A DNA stretch of 64,000 bases from Uranotaenia lowii (GCF_029784155.1 NC_073692.1:63803676-63867675), one strand, 5' to 3'; shown: positions 52,201 through 55,461, counted from the stretch's first letter. Translations and numbers: made by a program. The notes: generated by a model not told the origin, from the sequence alone.

Positions 52201-55200
52201 CAGATCTTTAACACAAATTTATAGAGCAAGATTTAGAATATTTGTTTAAGTTATCTTTGTGTTGCAATGCGAAACTCAAGCTGCAGTTCTCATTTTATAG
52301 CGGTTGCTTATAAATTGTGTTATAATTTGATTTAAAATAATGCCAATAAAAAAAAATATAAATTTGAATAATTTTTGAAAGTATCATTTGATTTTGAAAG
52401 GTGTAGCAAAGCACACCGGGTCAGCTAGTCAAACAAAAAAAAACAAATTGTGTTGTTTTTAATTTATGCCTCTAAGACGATTTTTTTTAGCAAACTTTAT
52501 AAAAATAATTCTGAATGGGTTTTTGGAAACCTTACATACGATTTTAAATCTGTCGATAAATGTTGATGGAATTTTTTTCCCTTGATTTTTGTTTTTTAGT
52601 TTATATGGGTTTTGACAAAATTTGCCCGGATATTGTCCGGTCGTCAATTTTTAAATCAACTGCCTGCTCGGATTGTCCGGCTTGGATACGTGCTGAAAAA
52701 TTTCTAAAAGTATGATGAAAAATTTTGAAAAATATGATCAAAAAGTATCATCATAGTAAAAAGTTATTATTATTTATTTATTTTATTTATTTACATAGTA
52801 TTCCGTCTCACGACATAACTTGACGAACATAATTCCTAAAATTCACTCGGTCCATGGCAACCGTTCTCCAATTTCTCGGGCACCCCACGTTCGCCAGATC
52901 ACGCTCCACTTGGTCTATCCACCTCGCTCGTTGCGCCCCCGCTCGTCTTGTTCCTACCGGATTCGTAGCGAACACCTGTTTTGCAGGACAGTCGTCCGGC
53001 ATTCTCGCAACATGTCCCGCCCAGCGTATCCGGCCAGCTTTCACCACCTTCTGGATACTGGGTTCGCCGTAGAGTCGCGCGAGCTCGTGGTTCATCCTTC
53101 GCCTCCACACTCCGTTCTCCTGTACGCCGCCAAAGATGGTTCTTAACACTCGTCGCTCGAATACCCCGAGTGTACGCAGGTCCTCCTCGAGCAATATCCA
53201 TGTCTCGTGCCCGTAGAGAACAACCGGTCTAATAAGCGTCATATACAGGTTACACTTCGTGCGAGGGCAAAGTCTTCTCGACCGCAGTTGCTTGTGGAGT
53301 CCATAGTAGGCACGACTTCCGCTGATAATTCGCCTCCGGATCTCACGGCTGGTGTCATTGTCTGCGGTCACCAGTGAGCCGAGATAGACAAAGTCTTCGA
53401 CTATCTCCAGCTCGTCGCCGTCGATCGTGACCTTGTTATTACTGGACAAGCGGGTTCGGTCGGTCTCGGATCCGCAGGCCAGCATGTACTTCGTCTTGGA
53501 CGTATTAATCATCAACCCAATCCTTCCTGCTTCGCGTTTCAGTTTGCGGTAGATCTCCTCCACCGCCGCAGATGATCTGCCGACTATATCAATGTCATCG
53601 GCAAAGCAGATAAGTTGACTGGATCTGTTGTAAAAAGTTATGGAAGTTAAAATTCGTAGTCACAGTGCACGTGCTTCCTATTTATTTTCTATACAATTAT
53701 GAACGATACTGAAGGATACTGAAATATATAACAATCATTTTAAAAAATTAATGATTATCCGAGAAATATTATTTCTCCAACAGTATTGACACAAAGTAAT
53801 CAAACCTATATAGAGTTTGTGGGAATATTGCTAAATAAGTCAATTGAAACACAATCTCATGTGTTCGACCCGTCCGTGTTTCAATGTGGGTAGGAATGCG
53901 ATGGGTTTCTTCATCGCTTCCTATCAACATTGAAACGGCGAGCGGCAATGAATCACGCAAGTAGTTCAAAAGCTGTTCACAAAACAAAAGCCCTGCTCAC
54001 ATTTTCACCAACTATTCAATTTCTTCTACCCAAAGCGCTCTAGCTTTGATCTTTCCACCTATAATACTTTCATGTTCTTTCTAAATATTCTACCTTGAAT
54101 TTTCACAACTCGCCGAAATGCCAAAAAATTAAATAAGAATATATCCCAGCGGGGATTAAAATAAGATAACAGAAAATTTAATTTTCGGTAGTTTTCCTAA
54201 CTCTGGTGGATTAATACGTAATGTTGAATATTCTGTTGTATTAGAGACCATAAACATGGTACATCTTTAATGTGCTCAAATCTAATATCGTTATTTAATA
54301 CTTGAAGGTACTTATCCAGAAAAAATCACTAGAAGTTTGTATTTTTTCTCAAAGAGTATACTAGGAAGACTAAAGGGACCACGGAGAAAAACTTTGACAT
54401 TTGAAAACCATTTGAATGTCAGCCCATTAGAATGCTACGACAAAAATTTTAACGTTTCGATTCGAGACTTAAACTTTAATTTATATCACCAGTTTAGCTA
54501 GAATAAATACATATGCTAGTGGCGGCGACCATTGGACTCGTGGAAAACGGCTTTAACCCACTTCCAACGGCTGTCAACCAAAACAGCAGAAACCCATGCT
54601 TGCTCCGGATATCCAGGAAGCGAAAATCACACCAACCAACTGGCAGGCCACCGAACGTCACCAAGAAACAACAAGAATAGCAAATAGACCACGTGGAAAG
54701 GTTCATTATGTACAGAACTACCACGACGTGTCGACCGAGAAGACGACACGGTCAGGGAAGCACCATCACCTTTTTTTATTTGTTTCATTTTAGTTTAGCG
54801 CTCTGTGTAGGAGGAAGGAATACATAAGGAAACCACTTTGTAACACTAACCTACACAAGACGCGAAAAGGAGCCGCGTGAAATGTGCTAGGATGGTTTAC
54901 GATCCACTTCCTGCGGAATATTGTTTGAGTTGTCTGTGATTTTCTTTTTGTCTGTGCGGCACTTTTCTGCCAGGATTTTGGAACATTTACCTTCTGGAAG
55001 TCGAAAATAGTTCTGGATGAATGCTTCTCCCCTAAGCATAGAGCATAAAGTTATGATGCCCATCAAATTCGAATGAAAACACCAACGCACTCCAATTAGG
55101 AGCGATGTTTTGAGGCCGAAGTTGTTTGGTAATATCACAAAATTTCAAGCAACCTTTTATTCAGGTAGGTGTGAACGGTTGTATCCCAATCCCAATTAGA

Positions 55201-55432
55201 TTATGGTTGACCTATTTTCGTTCAAAGCATCGAAATTACAGGAGGAAACAAAGAAAAACCCAGCACTAAATCATTCCTATATAATGTCAACAGTTTTATG
55301 ACGGATACACGCAATTTGCACCTACCCAAATAGGAGTGGTTTTCGCTGAAACCCGGAATCATACTTACATATTGCCAGAATCAACGGTAGTATCAATCTT
55401 TGAATCACCAAACAGATGAAGTAGTTGGCCAT
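3985..55432 (-). CDS. Piezo: Piezo mechanosensitive channel, N-terminal two thirds, 21 exons, 3' end off window
   Basis: Spliced minus-strand gene for the Piezo mechanically gated cation channel, a very large multipass plasma-membrane protein that opens under membrane tension as a homotrimer. Joining 21 exons with GT-AG junctions and matching phases gives 5,586 nt, or 1,862 codons, without a stop. Family hallmarks seen: the N-terminal hydrophobic start MANYFICLVIQ; the block TWSIMYHSWLTFVLLIW (exon 9); FQFDQFPLYWR-type residues in exon 11; the beam helix RGAELIEELRIKEVK plus RIKATQQK in exon 15; and IRSGDYYMFED in exon 20. Family members are usually 2,500-2,900 residues, so the anchor, cap and pore helices must be encoded beyond base 1. 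Introns are large (14.6, 12.9, 10.9 and 4.9 kb) and full of transposons. The identity is secure. Exact ends of exons 5, 16, 18, 19 and 21 are less certain. Confidence 0.93.
4249..4678. other. Piezo: Piezo intron between exons 20 and 21
   Basis: 430-base intron with a CTAAG acceptor at the left and a GTAAATC donor at the right. No coding signal beyond short chance frames. Confidence 0.6.
4679..4827 (-). CDS. Piezo: Piezo coding exon 20 (latch-like segment)
   Basis: Acceptor TCCATTCTAG and donor GTAAATC, phase 1 in, phase 0 out. It encodes IRSGDYYMFEDTEHEFELDL and an acidic/basic tail ending RRLSRRHLTLGK. The SGDYxxF followed by an acidic run is the conserved latch-region signature of Piezo proteins. 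A 12.9-kb intron precedes it. Confidence 0.92.
4828..6780. other. Start of the 12.9-kb Piezo intron 19, nothing recognised
   Basis: AT-rich intron. A local GATCGAT-rich patch lies at 6530-6720. Includes the left 8-bp target copy CTTGCCAG at 6773-6780 of the next element. Confidence 0.5.
6781..7894. mobile_element. Non-autonomous hAT-type element with GATTTAAATC repeats
   Basis: Ends are CTGGGTGGAT and, inverted, CAGGGTGGAT. They are flanked by a perfect 8-bp target duplication CTTGCCAG (6773-6780 and 7895-7902). Both ends carry clusters of the palindrome GATTTAAATC, with spacing AAAAAATC at the right. No transposase frame. Eight-base duplications and CAGGG ends are typical of hAT elements. 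Confidence 0.88.
8277..8635 (-). pseudogene. Tc1-like transposase relic: helix-turn-helix joined to C terminus
   Basis: Reading leftwards, one frame encodes ERREFYLRTHFENPELSHRN with AKMLGIVQSTVSRVLK, a helix-turn-helix DNA-binding domain. After a stop it passes straight into YWVIMKQALRKKKNPKVVKS, the C-terminal tail that normally follows the catalytic glutamate. The whole DDE catalytic core is missing, and a TAG stop follows the apparent start codon. The product cannot be active. Confidence 0.8.
8663..9623 (-). mobile_element. Composite Tc1/MITE element, copy 1
   Basis: Outer ends AAGTCTGCTTCATTTAA in inverted orientation, TA on both sides (8661-8662, 9624-9625). The two outer ends share about 215 bases of inverted repeat that include the transposase start codon. 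A third terminus, oriented like the right one, sits inside at 9040 next to TA, so 8663-9040 is itself a complete 378-bp MITE abutting a truncated transposase (9024-9461). Copy 2 is at 29991-30956 with the same structure. Confidence 0.88.
9024..9461 (-). pseudogene. Truncated Tc1-like transposase (N-terminal DNA-binding half)
   Basis: 145 codons beginning MEAERRDQIVHSFLENPLLS. It carries two helix-turn-helix units (for example ASKLAKQLKMPRNTVWRVIK and LSDRDLANKF...STVRRIRLRE) and ends LTKFDGCKVCFI. The family normally continues from DGC into the first catalytic Asp region; here the reading frame runs into the terminal repeat of an inserted MITE. It retains DNA binding at most. One residue (Ala) is missing relative to copy 2. 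Confidence 0.85.
9730..10860. other. Intronic sequence with TA microsatellite
   Basis: AT-rich. An AT-dinucleotide run lies at about 10519-10546. The stretch just right of 9730 (GATTTACACAAATTTGCCCG) resembles the CCGGAT-type dispersed repeat seen at 50.6 and 56.5 kb. No gene seen. Confidence 0.45.
10861..12960 (+). repeat. Dispersed repeat family A with about 200-bp internal units, copy 1
   Basis: Starts CTAGCTGACCCGGTGTGCTT and ends with (ACAG)n followed by TTCATTTTTATATATATAG. The body is a chain of degenerate units of about 200 bases, each with AAATTTGGTTCCATTTGCTT, a C-rich block of the CCCCTCCCCC type, its G-rich partner, and a CGTATCCAAATACC-type block. No protein frame is conserved. 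An inverted copy lies at 50666-52428. The class is unknown to me. Confidence 0.8.
13033..14917. mobile_element. hAT-like element with CAGGGCTAGAAG ends
   Basis: Left end CAGGGCTAGAAG and right end CTTCTAGCCCTG are inverted repeats. The subterminal regions are related (AGTTACTTTG against AAAGTTACT). Flanks read TTTTGAA at the left and TTTGAA at the right, a partial target duplication. No transposase frame. Assignment to hAT rests on the CAGGG termini and is less secure than for the element at 6781. Confidence 0.7.
14918..17735. other. Remainder of Piezo intron 19, nothing recognised
   Basis: AT-rich. A GAC trinucleotide microsatellite lies at 16976-17003. A possible AATAAA signal on the minus strand lies at 17650-17645, downstream of exon 19. 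No other feature. Confidence 0.45.
16976..17003. repeat. GAC trinucleotide microsatellite
   Basis: GACGACGACGACGACGACG followed by an interrupted unit. Not in a Piezo exon. Confidence 0.8.
17736..18054 (-). CDS. Piezo: Piezo coding exon 19 (linker before latch)
   Basis: Acceptor TTTTATTCTAG. It encodes DTPDQVMSPRSPRSPRSFTR, HRRQSSMGTSVAPDELTVDP and RKRSRGKSFW, ending SHHE. Donor TGAGT|GTAATT gives phase 1, so the codon is completed by exon 20 and reads SHHE-S-IRSGDYY, as expected for the Piezo latch entry. The HRRQSS...ELTV segment repeats one in exon 18. Without splicing the frame runs on to a stop near 17671. Confidence 0.7.
18120..18293 (-). CDS. Piezo: Piezo coding exon 18 (linker, two possible donors)
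   Basis: Acceptor AATTGTAG. It encodes KEQPAQQTNTLMPITKTAMQ, then RQHRRQSSLNAV and NELTVSPRLGRPTSNLTPAE. Two donors keep phase 0: GTAATTGAT (exon ends 18120) and GTTAGTCCT (exon ends 18168, 16 codons shorter). I favour the longer one because exon 19 carries a similar motif that continues past ELTV. Confidence 0.65.
18364..18513 (-). CDS. Piezo: Piezo coding exon 17 (disordered linker)
   Basis: Acceptor CCATTTTAG and donor GTTAGTATATCC, 50 codons in phase 0. It encodes APSPSSALMTVSLEAYLDPQ and ends FSPPPCE. Ser/Pro-rich cytoplasmic linker, no membrane segments. Confidence 0.75.
18590..18768 (-). CDS. Piezo: Piezo coding exon 16 (disordered linker, alternative acceptors)
   Basis: Acidic and Gly/Ser-rich segment (DEIAGGSMIIEGEGISEIPS) after the beam; donor GTTAGCAAT. 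Two acceptors preserve the frame: GGCCAG at 18770-18769 (exon starts 18768) and ATGCAG at 18716-18715 (exon starts 18714), which would skip 18 residues. I give the longer form. Confidence 0.72.
19112..19272 (-). CDS. Piezo: Piezo coding exon 15 (beam helix)
   Basis: Acceptor TTCATTAACAG and donor GTATGTTTATC. It encodes the long charged amphipathic beam helix: RGAELIEELRIKEVKLEAER followed by MKMDRIKATQQKILEP. In known Piezo structures the beam couples blade motion to the pore. Residues about 1397-1450, ending in phase 1. Confidence 0.96.
19331..19675 (-). CDS. Piezo: Piezo coding exon 14
   Basis: Acceptor TTTTTTTGCAG and donor GTACTATTG. It encodes TWNVLIAYNVFVITTKTLLQ, a variable loop, and LFWDGVCFAFLLLQRRIFAS, the conserved Piezo segment directly before the beam. 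Residues about 1282-1396. Confidence 0.96.
19735..21243 (-). CDS. Piezo: Piezo coding exon 13 (large blade exon)
   Basis: 1,509-nt exon, residues about 779-1281. Acceptor CATTTTTCAG and donor GTAGGTC; the apparent stop at 19731 is inside the donor (AAA AC|GTAG). It begins with a Ser/Glu-rich loop, then a helix-rich stretch with family residues such as FWLFAEIHLLKIILIV, PPILCVDYPW and RYASCPDDF. It contains about ten hydrophobic segments, consistent with two to three four-helix repeats of the blade. This is the clearest single open frame of the gene. Confidence 0.97.
21309..21452 (-). CDS. Piezo: Piezo coding exon 12
   Basis: Acceptor TAAAATTCAG and donor GTGAGTAT. It encodes LQKDIGLELYETKQLFLHLL and a helix NPTMIVIITVIQLHYCHKKF, matching the usual Piezo IQLHYFHxxF ending. 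Residues about 731-778. Confidence 0.95.
21526..21674 (-). CDS. Piezo: Piezo coding exon 11
   Basis: Acceptor TTGGTTTCAG and donor GTAAGTCG. It encodes VWRKMMYAFWLTVIVYSMSI and then LVLVYTYQFDQFPLYWREYL, closely matching the conserved Piezo segment with a YTFQF..FPxYW core. Residues about 682-730. A 4.9-kb intron full of retrotransposon relics separates it from exon 10. Confidence 0.96.
21720..22930 (+). pseudogene. Decayed 5' part of R1-type retrotransposon (ORF1 region)
   Basis: GC content is higher than in the surrounding intron and the sequence runs directly into the reverse transcriptase at 22936, so I read it as the decayed ORF1 and early ORF2. No frame longer than about 70 codons survives. 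Two related segments, near 22258-22380 and 22677-22780, share an AATGCTCTCRGGTAGAG start and AGTCTAKGATAAGCTGCT, suggesting an internal duplication. The left boundary is not visible. Confidence 0.45.
22936..24500 (+). pseudogene. R1-clade non-LTR retrotransposon reverse transcriptase relic
   Basis: 22936-23514 is open and carries the reverse-transcriptase entry motif (NLVLLPKPGKRPGDPSAYRP, then ICLLDTAGKVLEK) and FGFRRGCSTVDAI. Past a stop and frameshifts, the remaining motifs follow in order: VDVKNAFN (catalytic Asp, near 23563), GVPQGSILGPVLWNIAYDEL, and GFADDV (near 23719). YLGVMIDDRLSF comes next, and near 24320 a C-terminal Cys motif CPDC...VFVC in which the expected His is replaced. Multiple frame breaks make it inactive. 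It lies antisense to Piezo in intron 10. Confidence 0.85.
24522..24749 (-). mobile_element. tRNA-derived SINE, copy 1
   Basis: Read on the minus strand, it starts GCCGCCGGTCGTGGCCTAGA with A-box-like TGGCCTAGAGG and B-box-like AGATCGAATCCC about 45 bases apart. A tRNA-unrelated body follows (TTTGTAAGATGCTAGCCATA, GAAAGATGTACG, AGAGTTAAG), ending in a TGTGTGTGTTCG tail. It matches the plus-strand copy at 58797-59024 along its length. It abuts the R1 relic. Confidence 0.85.
24780..25045 (+). repeat. 27-bp minisatellite
   Basis: About nine degenerate copies of a unit with consensus GAGGAGGGGTCGGATCTCGA followed by GTCATTA. The open frame across it (24756-25100) is a by-product of a period divisible by three. 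Confidence 0.8.
25100..25315. other. Unassigned sequence before the Jockey relic
   Basis: GC-richer than the intron, no intact frame. It may be further decayed ORF1 of the Jockey relic that follows. Confidence 0.3.
25320..26279 (+). pseudogene. Jockey-clade non-LTR retrotransposon relic (ORF1 end and endonuclease start)
   Basis: 25340-25587 encodes NSFRLTFSGTALPDYVAIGK and, after a shift, SRCLKCEEYRAE, resembling the region around the CCHC zinc knuckles of Jockey-type ORF1. 25950-26279 then matches the start of the ORF2 apurinic endonuclease: DVFVLCETWLSPNIDFNFHR, a frameshift, then QDLCLAPVYTPTSSSVSRNQ and ISLLPEPR. It stops before the catalytic DFN motif, so only the 5' part survives. Frame breaks make it inactive. 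Confidence 0.72.
26280..26622. other. Intron 10 remainder, nothing recognised
   Basis: AT-rich sequence between the Jockey relic and Piezo exon 10. Confidence 0.5.
26623..27033 (-). CDS. Piezo: Piezo coding exon 10
   Basis: Acceptor TTTCAAACAG and donor GTAAAACC, 137 codons in phase 0. It contains LAQIGFIKYRDYPCLPLL (conserved), a polar Gly/Ala-rich loop, then paired helices ending FLIFVLTFQ. Residues about 545-681. Confidence 0.95.
27099..27296 (-). CDS. Piezo: Piezo coding exon 9
   Basis: Acceptor TATACGCAG and donor GTAAGACT, 66 codons in phase 0. It carries the conserved Piezo block WSIMYHSWLTFVLLIWANLI followed by MPNQRKNMLNSSPFLVIYAE and the helix LLLLAQYVYGM. This is one of the strongest family matches in the window. 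Confidence 0.96.
27366..27472 (-). CDS. Piezo: Piezo coding exon 8
   Basis: Acceptor AAATTTTCAG and donor GTAAGTT. It encodes EEDDSSSFFEQIMLATGNVA and NSYIFTNVIMM, an acidic loop leading into a blade helix. Residues about 443-478. Confidence 0.93.
27879..27972 (-). CDS. Piezo: Piezo coding exon 7 (linker)
   Basis: Acceptor TTTATTCTAG and donor GTAAGTCC. It encodes LMRGGTRRVRDASASDAQNA and continues to SIAMHAIG, a polar intracellular loop. Phase 0 in, phase 1 out, matching exon 8. Residues about 412-442. Confidence 0.82.
28204..28317 (-). CDS. Piezo: Piezo coding exon 6 (Ser/Ala/Pro-rich linker)
   Basis: Acceptor TGTGTCTAG and donor GTACGT, 38 codons in phase 0. It encodes SDLSKRRRDGATRGRIFPVI followed by a Thr/Ser/Ala/Pro-rich stretch. 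The other two frames carry stops, which supports this one. It is separated from exon 5 by a 10.9-kb intron holding the large satellite. Residues about 374-411. Confidence 0.7.
28318..29869. other. Start of Piezo intron 5, nothing recognised
   Basis: AT-rich, no conserved frame or clear repeat termini. Confidence 0.5.
29991..30956 (-). mobile_element. Composite Tc1/MITE element, copy 2
   Basis: Same structure as copy 1 at 8663-9623: outer ends AAGTCTGCTTCATTTAA, TA duplication at 29989-29990 and 30957-30958, an internal terminus at 30370 followed by TA, and a truncated transposase on the minus strand. Inserted in degenerate satellite. Very high identity with copy 1 indicates recent mobilisation of the composite as one unit. 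Confidence 0.9.
30354..30794 (-). pseudogene. Truncated Tc1-like transposase, copy 2
   Basis: 146 codons, starting MEAERRDQIVHSFHENPLLS and ending DGCKVCFI where the frame enters the internal terminal repeat. Two helix-turn-helix units are intact (NKFQAAHSTVRRIRLRE keeps the Ala lost in copy 1); the catalytic domain is absent. Confidence 0.87.
31032..32122. mobile_element. PIF/Harbinger-like MITE with GGGGCCGTTCAC ends
   Basis: Terminal inverted repeats GGGGCCGTTCACTAATTACG at both ends, perfect over about 27 bases. Flanked by TTA at 31029-31031 and 32123-32125. Subterminal G-rich stretches with CTTACTAGGGGGG occur at both ends. No transposase. GG-starting ends and a 3-bp TTA duplication are typical of PIF/Harbinger, though TTA could be partly chance in this satellite. 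Confidence 0.75.
32200..32713. repeat. ACTCTGA satellite array
   Basis: About 70 units of the 7-mer GAACTCT (ACTCTGA), with interspersed ACTCTTG, ACTCTGG and, towards the right, ACTCTTA units from about 32640. Confidence 0.93.
32714..35340. repeat. TTTACTC satellite array, about 375 units
   Basis: Nearly perfect 7-bp tandem array of TTTACTC over 2.6 kb. Rare variants (ACCTC, ACCC, TTGACTC, TTTTCTC, TTAACTC) mark positions. Several recur in the same order about 1.1 kb apart. The long LYSLLFT-repeat frames inside are a by-product of the repeat. Confidence 0.97.
35345..35454. repeat. 21-bp tandem repeat, five copies
   Basis: Five copies of CGTAGCTATCAATACTCAAC plus one base, directly at the right end of the TTTACTC array. 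The unit contains ACTCAACTC and probably grew from it. Confidence 0.93.
35800..37373. mobile_element. Non-autonomous hAT element with CAGGGGTGAGCAACC ends
   Basis: Terminal inverted repeats CAGGGGTGAGCAACC and GGTTGCTCACCCCTG, flanked by a perfect 8-bp duplication ATTTAAAC (35792-35799 and 37374-37381). GC-rich subterminal GCGGGCCGCA blocks occur at both ends. No transposase frame in the AT-rich interior. The ends and duplication are classical for hAT. Confidence 0.92.
37646..37888. repeat. 243-bp palindromic element
   Basis: Arms of about 35 bases, TATCTCGCGTGAGCTTTCAT at the left and its near-perfect reverse complement at the right, extending through ACGTCGTATGAAA. The spacer is about 170 bases and AT-rich. 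It could fold into a long hairpin or be a small foldback MITE. Confidence 0.8.
37889..39197. other. Intron 5 remainder, degenerate AT-rich sequence
   Basis: Repetitive wording (GAATTC, TTTGGAATACAAAATTTGG) without a clear unit. No gene seen. Confidence 0.4.
39198..39353 (-). CDS. Piezo: Piezo coding exon 5 (hydrophilic linker)
   Basis: Acceptor ACCCCAG, donor GTAAGCA, 52 codons in phase 0 on both sides. It encodes a basic, charged segment that begins MTEHERKQQELFYNLESGVR, consistent with a cytoplasmic loop between blade helices. There is no strong motif, so support comes from the frame, the splice sites and the position. Residues about 322-373. Confidence 0.68.
39680..39968 (-). CDS. Piezo: Piezo coding exon 4
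   Basis: Acceptor TTTCCCACAG and donor GTGAGTATC. Residues about 225-321, with two membrane segments (VLRITLAFLIVHITGLLAY and VVLMICYYCISITSSLLM) around a polar loop. Ends in phase 0. Confidence 0.92.
40039..40552 (-). CDS. Piezo: Piezo coding exon 3
   Basis: Acceptor TTTTTTCAG at 40553 side and donor GTAAAGC. 514 nt, residues about 54-224. It encodes several strongly hydrophobic helices (for example YIVISILLLVSQIAF and VVYIVLRRLV) separated by polar loops. Frame is continuous from exon 2 and ends with two bases of an Arg codon. Confidence 0.93.
40668..40763 (-). CDS. Piezo: Piezo coding exon 2
   Basis: Acceptor CCAACAG and donor GTAGGA. It encodes CCLMRPVGLSLPYLLFLFGL and continues through VPVATPRSIKG, the second transmembrane segment of the blade, residues about 22-53. 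Phase 1 in, phase 1 out. It lies 14.6 kb from exon 1. Confidence 0.92.
40764..43575. other. Piezo intron 1, left part, no supported feature
   Basis: AT-rich with a few GC-richer patches (41100-41260, 42240-42850). A 61-to-84-codon set of short frames here lacks recognisable motifs. Nothing else seen. Confidence 0.4.
43576..44325. repeat. 13-bp satellite (CTGAATCTGAAAT)
   Basis: Tandem array of CTGAATCTGAAAT, near perfect from about 43742 to 44180 and degenerate on both sides. The apparent 147-codon Phe/Arg/Gln/Ser/Asp frame on the minus strand is a by-product. Confidence 0.92.
44330..45821. other. Intronic sequence with an unassigned GC-richer patch
   Basis: AT-rich. 45195-45440 is distinctly GC-richer and open on the plus strand (45122-45559, 145 codons) and partly on the minus strand, with a GTGAGT donor-like site on the minus strand near 45315. 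I recognise no domain in either direction. Confidence 0.3.
45824..47040 (+). mobile_element. DD37E Tc1/mariner element (ITmD37E type), defective
   Basis: Terminal inverted repeats AAGGGCGAACACGAAATTAT at both ends and TA duplication (45822-45823, 47041-47042). Encodes one transposase, now broken (see 45879-46820). Element length about 1.2 kb is normal for this family. Confidence 0.93.
45879..46820 (+). pseudogene. DD37E transposase, frameshifted
   Basis: 45879-46187 holds the N-terminal helix-turn-helix (FPDLSPRQLGKILNIHHLTV, then FRMLKRFQD) and a GAGRKPDRR linker. The frame is then lost and resumes at 46224-46820. There the first catalytic Asp region reads CDDTTYIKTD, the second FWLDLASCHYSK, and the third acid lies in NCSELRPVEQYWAIMKR. 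I count 37 residues between the second Asp (WLD) and the final Glu (RPVE), the DD37E signature. At least two frameshifts lie between the domains. Enzyme family: cut-and-paste DDE transposase. Inactive as it stands. Confidence 0.9.
47230..47806 (+). pseudogene. RTE-type reverse transcriptase fragment (N-terminal half)
   Basis: Decayed plus-strand copy with TIYLLIDFKAA (catalytic Asp region, then a stop), DCDKLWKTMGENGFSGKLSR, LICFVDDIGIAGRSSAAVEE (the DD catalytic pair) and INTSKTKYMLA. Frameshifts and stops throughout. It corresponds to the part of the protein upstream of that preserved at 52808-53563, and overlaps it in the INTSKTKYMLA block. Confidence 0.75.
47808..48128 (-). pseudogene. 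RTE-type fragment (C-terminal part), inverted to its neighbour
   Basis: Minus-strand frame with LRSRRLGPRTKCNLYMMLIR, VVLYGQETWILLEEDLNTLG and WRRRMNHELA, matching the intact-looking copy at 52808-53563. It is cut at the right by the CACGGAG element and resumes at 50476. It faces the plus-strand fragment at 47230-47806 end to end. Confidence 0.8.
48347..49155. mobile_element. Nested MITE with TTCCCAGAATG clusters
   Basis: Ends related to TTACCCGAAAACTTTTGCCC and, inverted, TGGGCAATGGTTTTCGGGAA. At least six copies of CCCAGAATG lie in the left 190 bases, with the inverse CATTCTGGG series in the right 170 bases. It sits in the left arm of the CACGGAG element. The centre (48760-48975) is GC-rich. 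Confidence 0.72.
48825..48975 (+). other. GC-rich open segment inside the nested MITE
   Basis: Roughly 60-65% GC against about 30% around it. The plus frame reads PLAITQTYEAPADLDQCNGA followed by Ala/Gly/Ser-rich residues. No recognised domain. It could be captured host or transposon coding sequence, or simply a GC-rich spacer. Confidence 0.3.
49420..49768 (+). other. Exon-like cassette: donor, short intron, coding-like exon, donor
   Basis: Segment to 49533 ends at AGGGTTAG|GTAAGTCA. After an intron of about 90 bases ending TTAATCGCCGCAG, an exon-like block (about 49627-49768) is open and encodes TVTSPAASGGSVLNSSKRLY followed by SRNITREDIPEQLKAVLFMS, then meets GTAAGTGG. Base composition changes sharply from the AT-rich arms. 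Product not recognised. It lies on the strand opposite Piezo, inside the CACGGAG element. Confidence 0.4.
50476..50546 (-). pseudogene. RTE-type fragment, upstream continuation of 47808-48128
   Basis: ATAGTAGGCACGACTTTTAC and the following 50 bases match 53309-53360 of the other copy at about 85%. It picks up where the fragment at 48128 stops, supporting insertion of the CACGGAG element into one RTE copy. Confidence 0.75.
50550..50665. repeat. CCGGAT-type dispersed repeat, left half
   Basis: CCAGATCGTCCGG, GCCCGGATATTC and GCCCGGATTTATTAACTTTA. The right half continues at 52429. A related, uninterrupted copy lies at 56436-56500. Confidence 0.6.
50666..52428 (-). repeat. Dispersed repeat family A, copy 2 (inverted)
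   Basis: Mirror image of the copy at 10861-12960: starts CTATATATATAAAAATGAAT with (CTGT)n and ends GCACACCGGGTCAGCTAG. About eight internal units of about 200 bases with the C-rich/G-rich pair and CCAAATTTGGCATGGGAGG. Inserted in the CCGGAT-type repeat. Confidence 0.8.
52429..52756. repeat. CCGGAT-type dispersed repeat, right half
   Basis: CAAACAAAAAAAAACAAATT followed by an AT-rich stretch and GCCCGGATATTGTCCGG. Continuation of 50550-50665. Confidence 0.5.
52768..53630 (-). mobile_element. 5'-truncated RTE-type non-LTR retrotransposon
   Basis: Flanked by an 11-bp target duplication TAAAAAGTTAT (52757-52767 and 53631-53641). The 3' end (left) carries an AAATAAATAAATAATAATAA-type tail. Truncated at the 5' side inside the reverse transcriptase, which is usual for target-primed insertion. 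Confidence 0.9.
52808..53629 (-). pseudogene. RTE-type reverse transcriptase, C-terminal 270 codons
   Basis: Open from the truncation point to the natural stop (RQVMS). Begins in the catalytic region LICFADDIDIVGRSSAAVEE, then MINTSKTKYMLACGSE, DFVYLGSLVTADNDTSREIR, VVLYGHETWILLEEDLRTLG and the conserved tail GRIRWAGHVARMPDDCPAKQ and GAQRARWIDQVERDL. The absence of internal stops suggests a fairly recent insertion. Endonuclease and most of the polymerase are missing. Confidence 0.85.
53642..55368. other. Piezo intron 1, right end, nothing recognised
   Basis: AT-rich. A GC-richer patch at 54490-54780 has short frames on both strands without motifs. Confidence 0.4.
55369..55432 (-). CDS. Piezo: Piezo coding exon 1 (start codon)
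   Basis: ATG at 55432-55430 opens a hydrophobic first helix, MANYFICLVIQRLILPLILA, typical of the Piezo N terminus. The donor is GTAAGTAT (55368-55361). The exon ends after one base of a codon (phase 1), which fits exon 2. The transcribed exon reaches 55461, where a TTTTCCAG acceptor precedes 29 bases of 5' UTR, so a non-coding upstream exon must exist. Confidence 0.88.
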
Positions 55433-55461
55433 CGTGCGCTTCTAATTTGTCGAGTGAATAC
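55433..55461 (-). other. Piezo: Piezo 5' UTR part of exon 1
   Basis: 29 bases between a TTTTTTTTCCAG acceptor and the ATG. They show that transcription starts further right, in an exon I could not locate. Confidence 0.6.
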
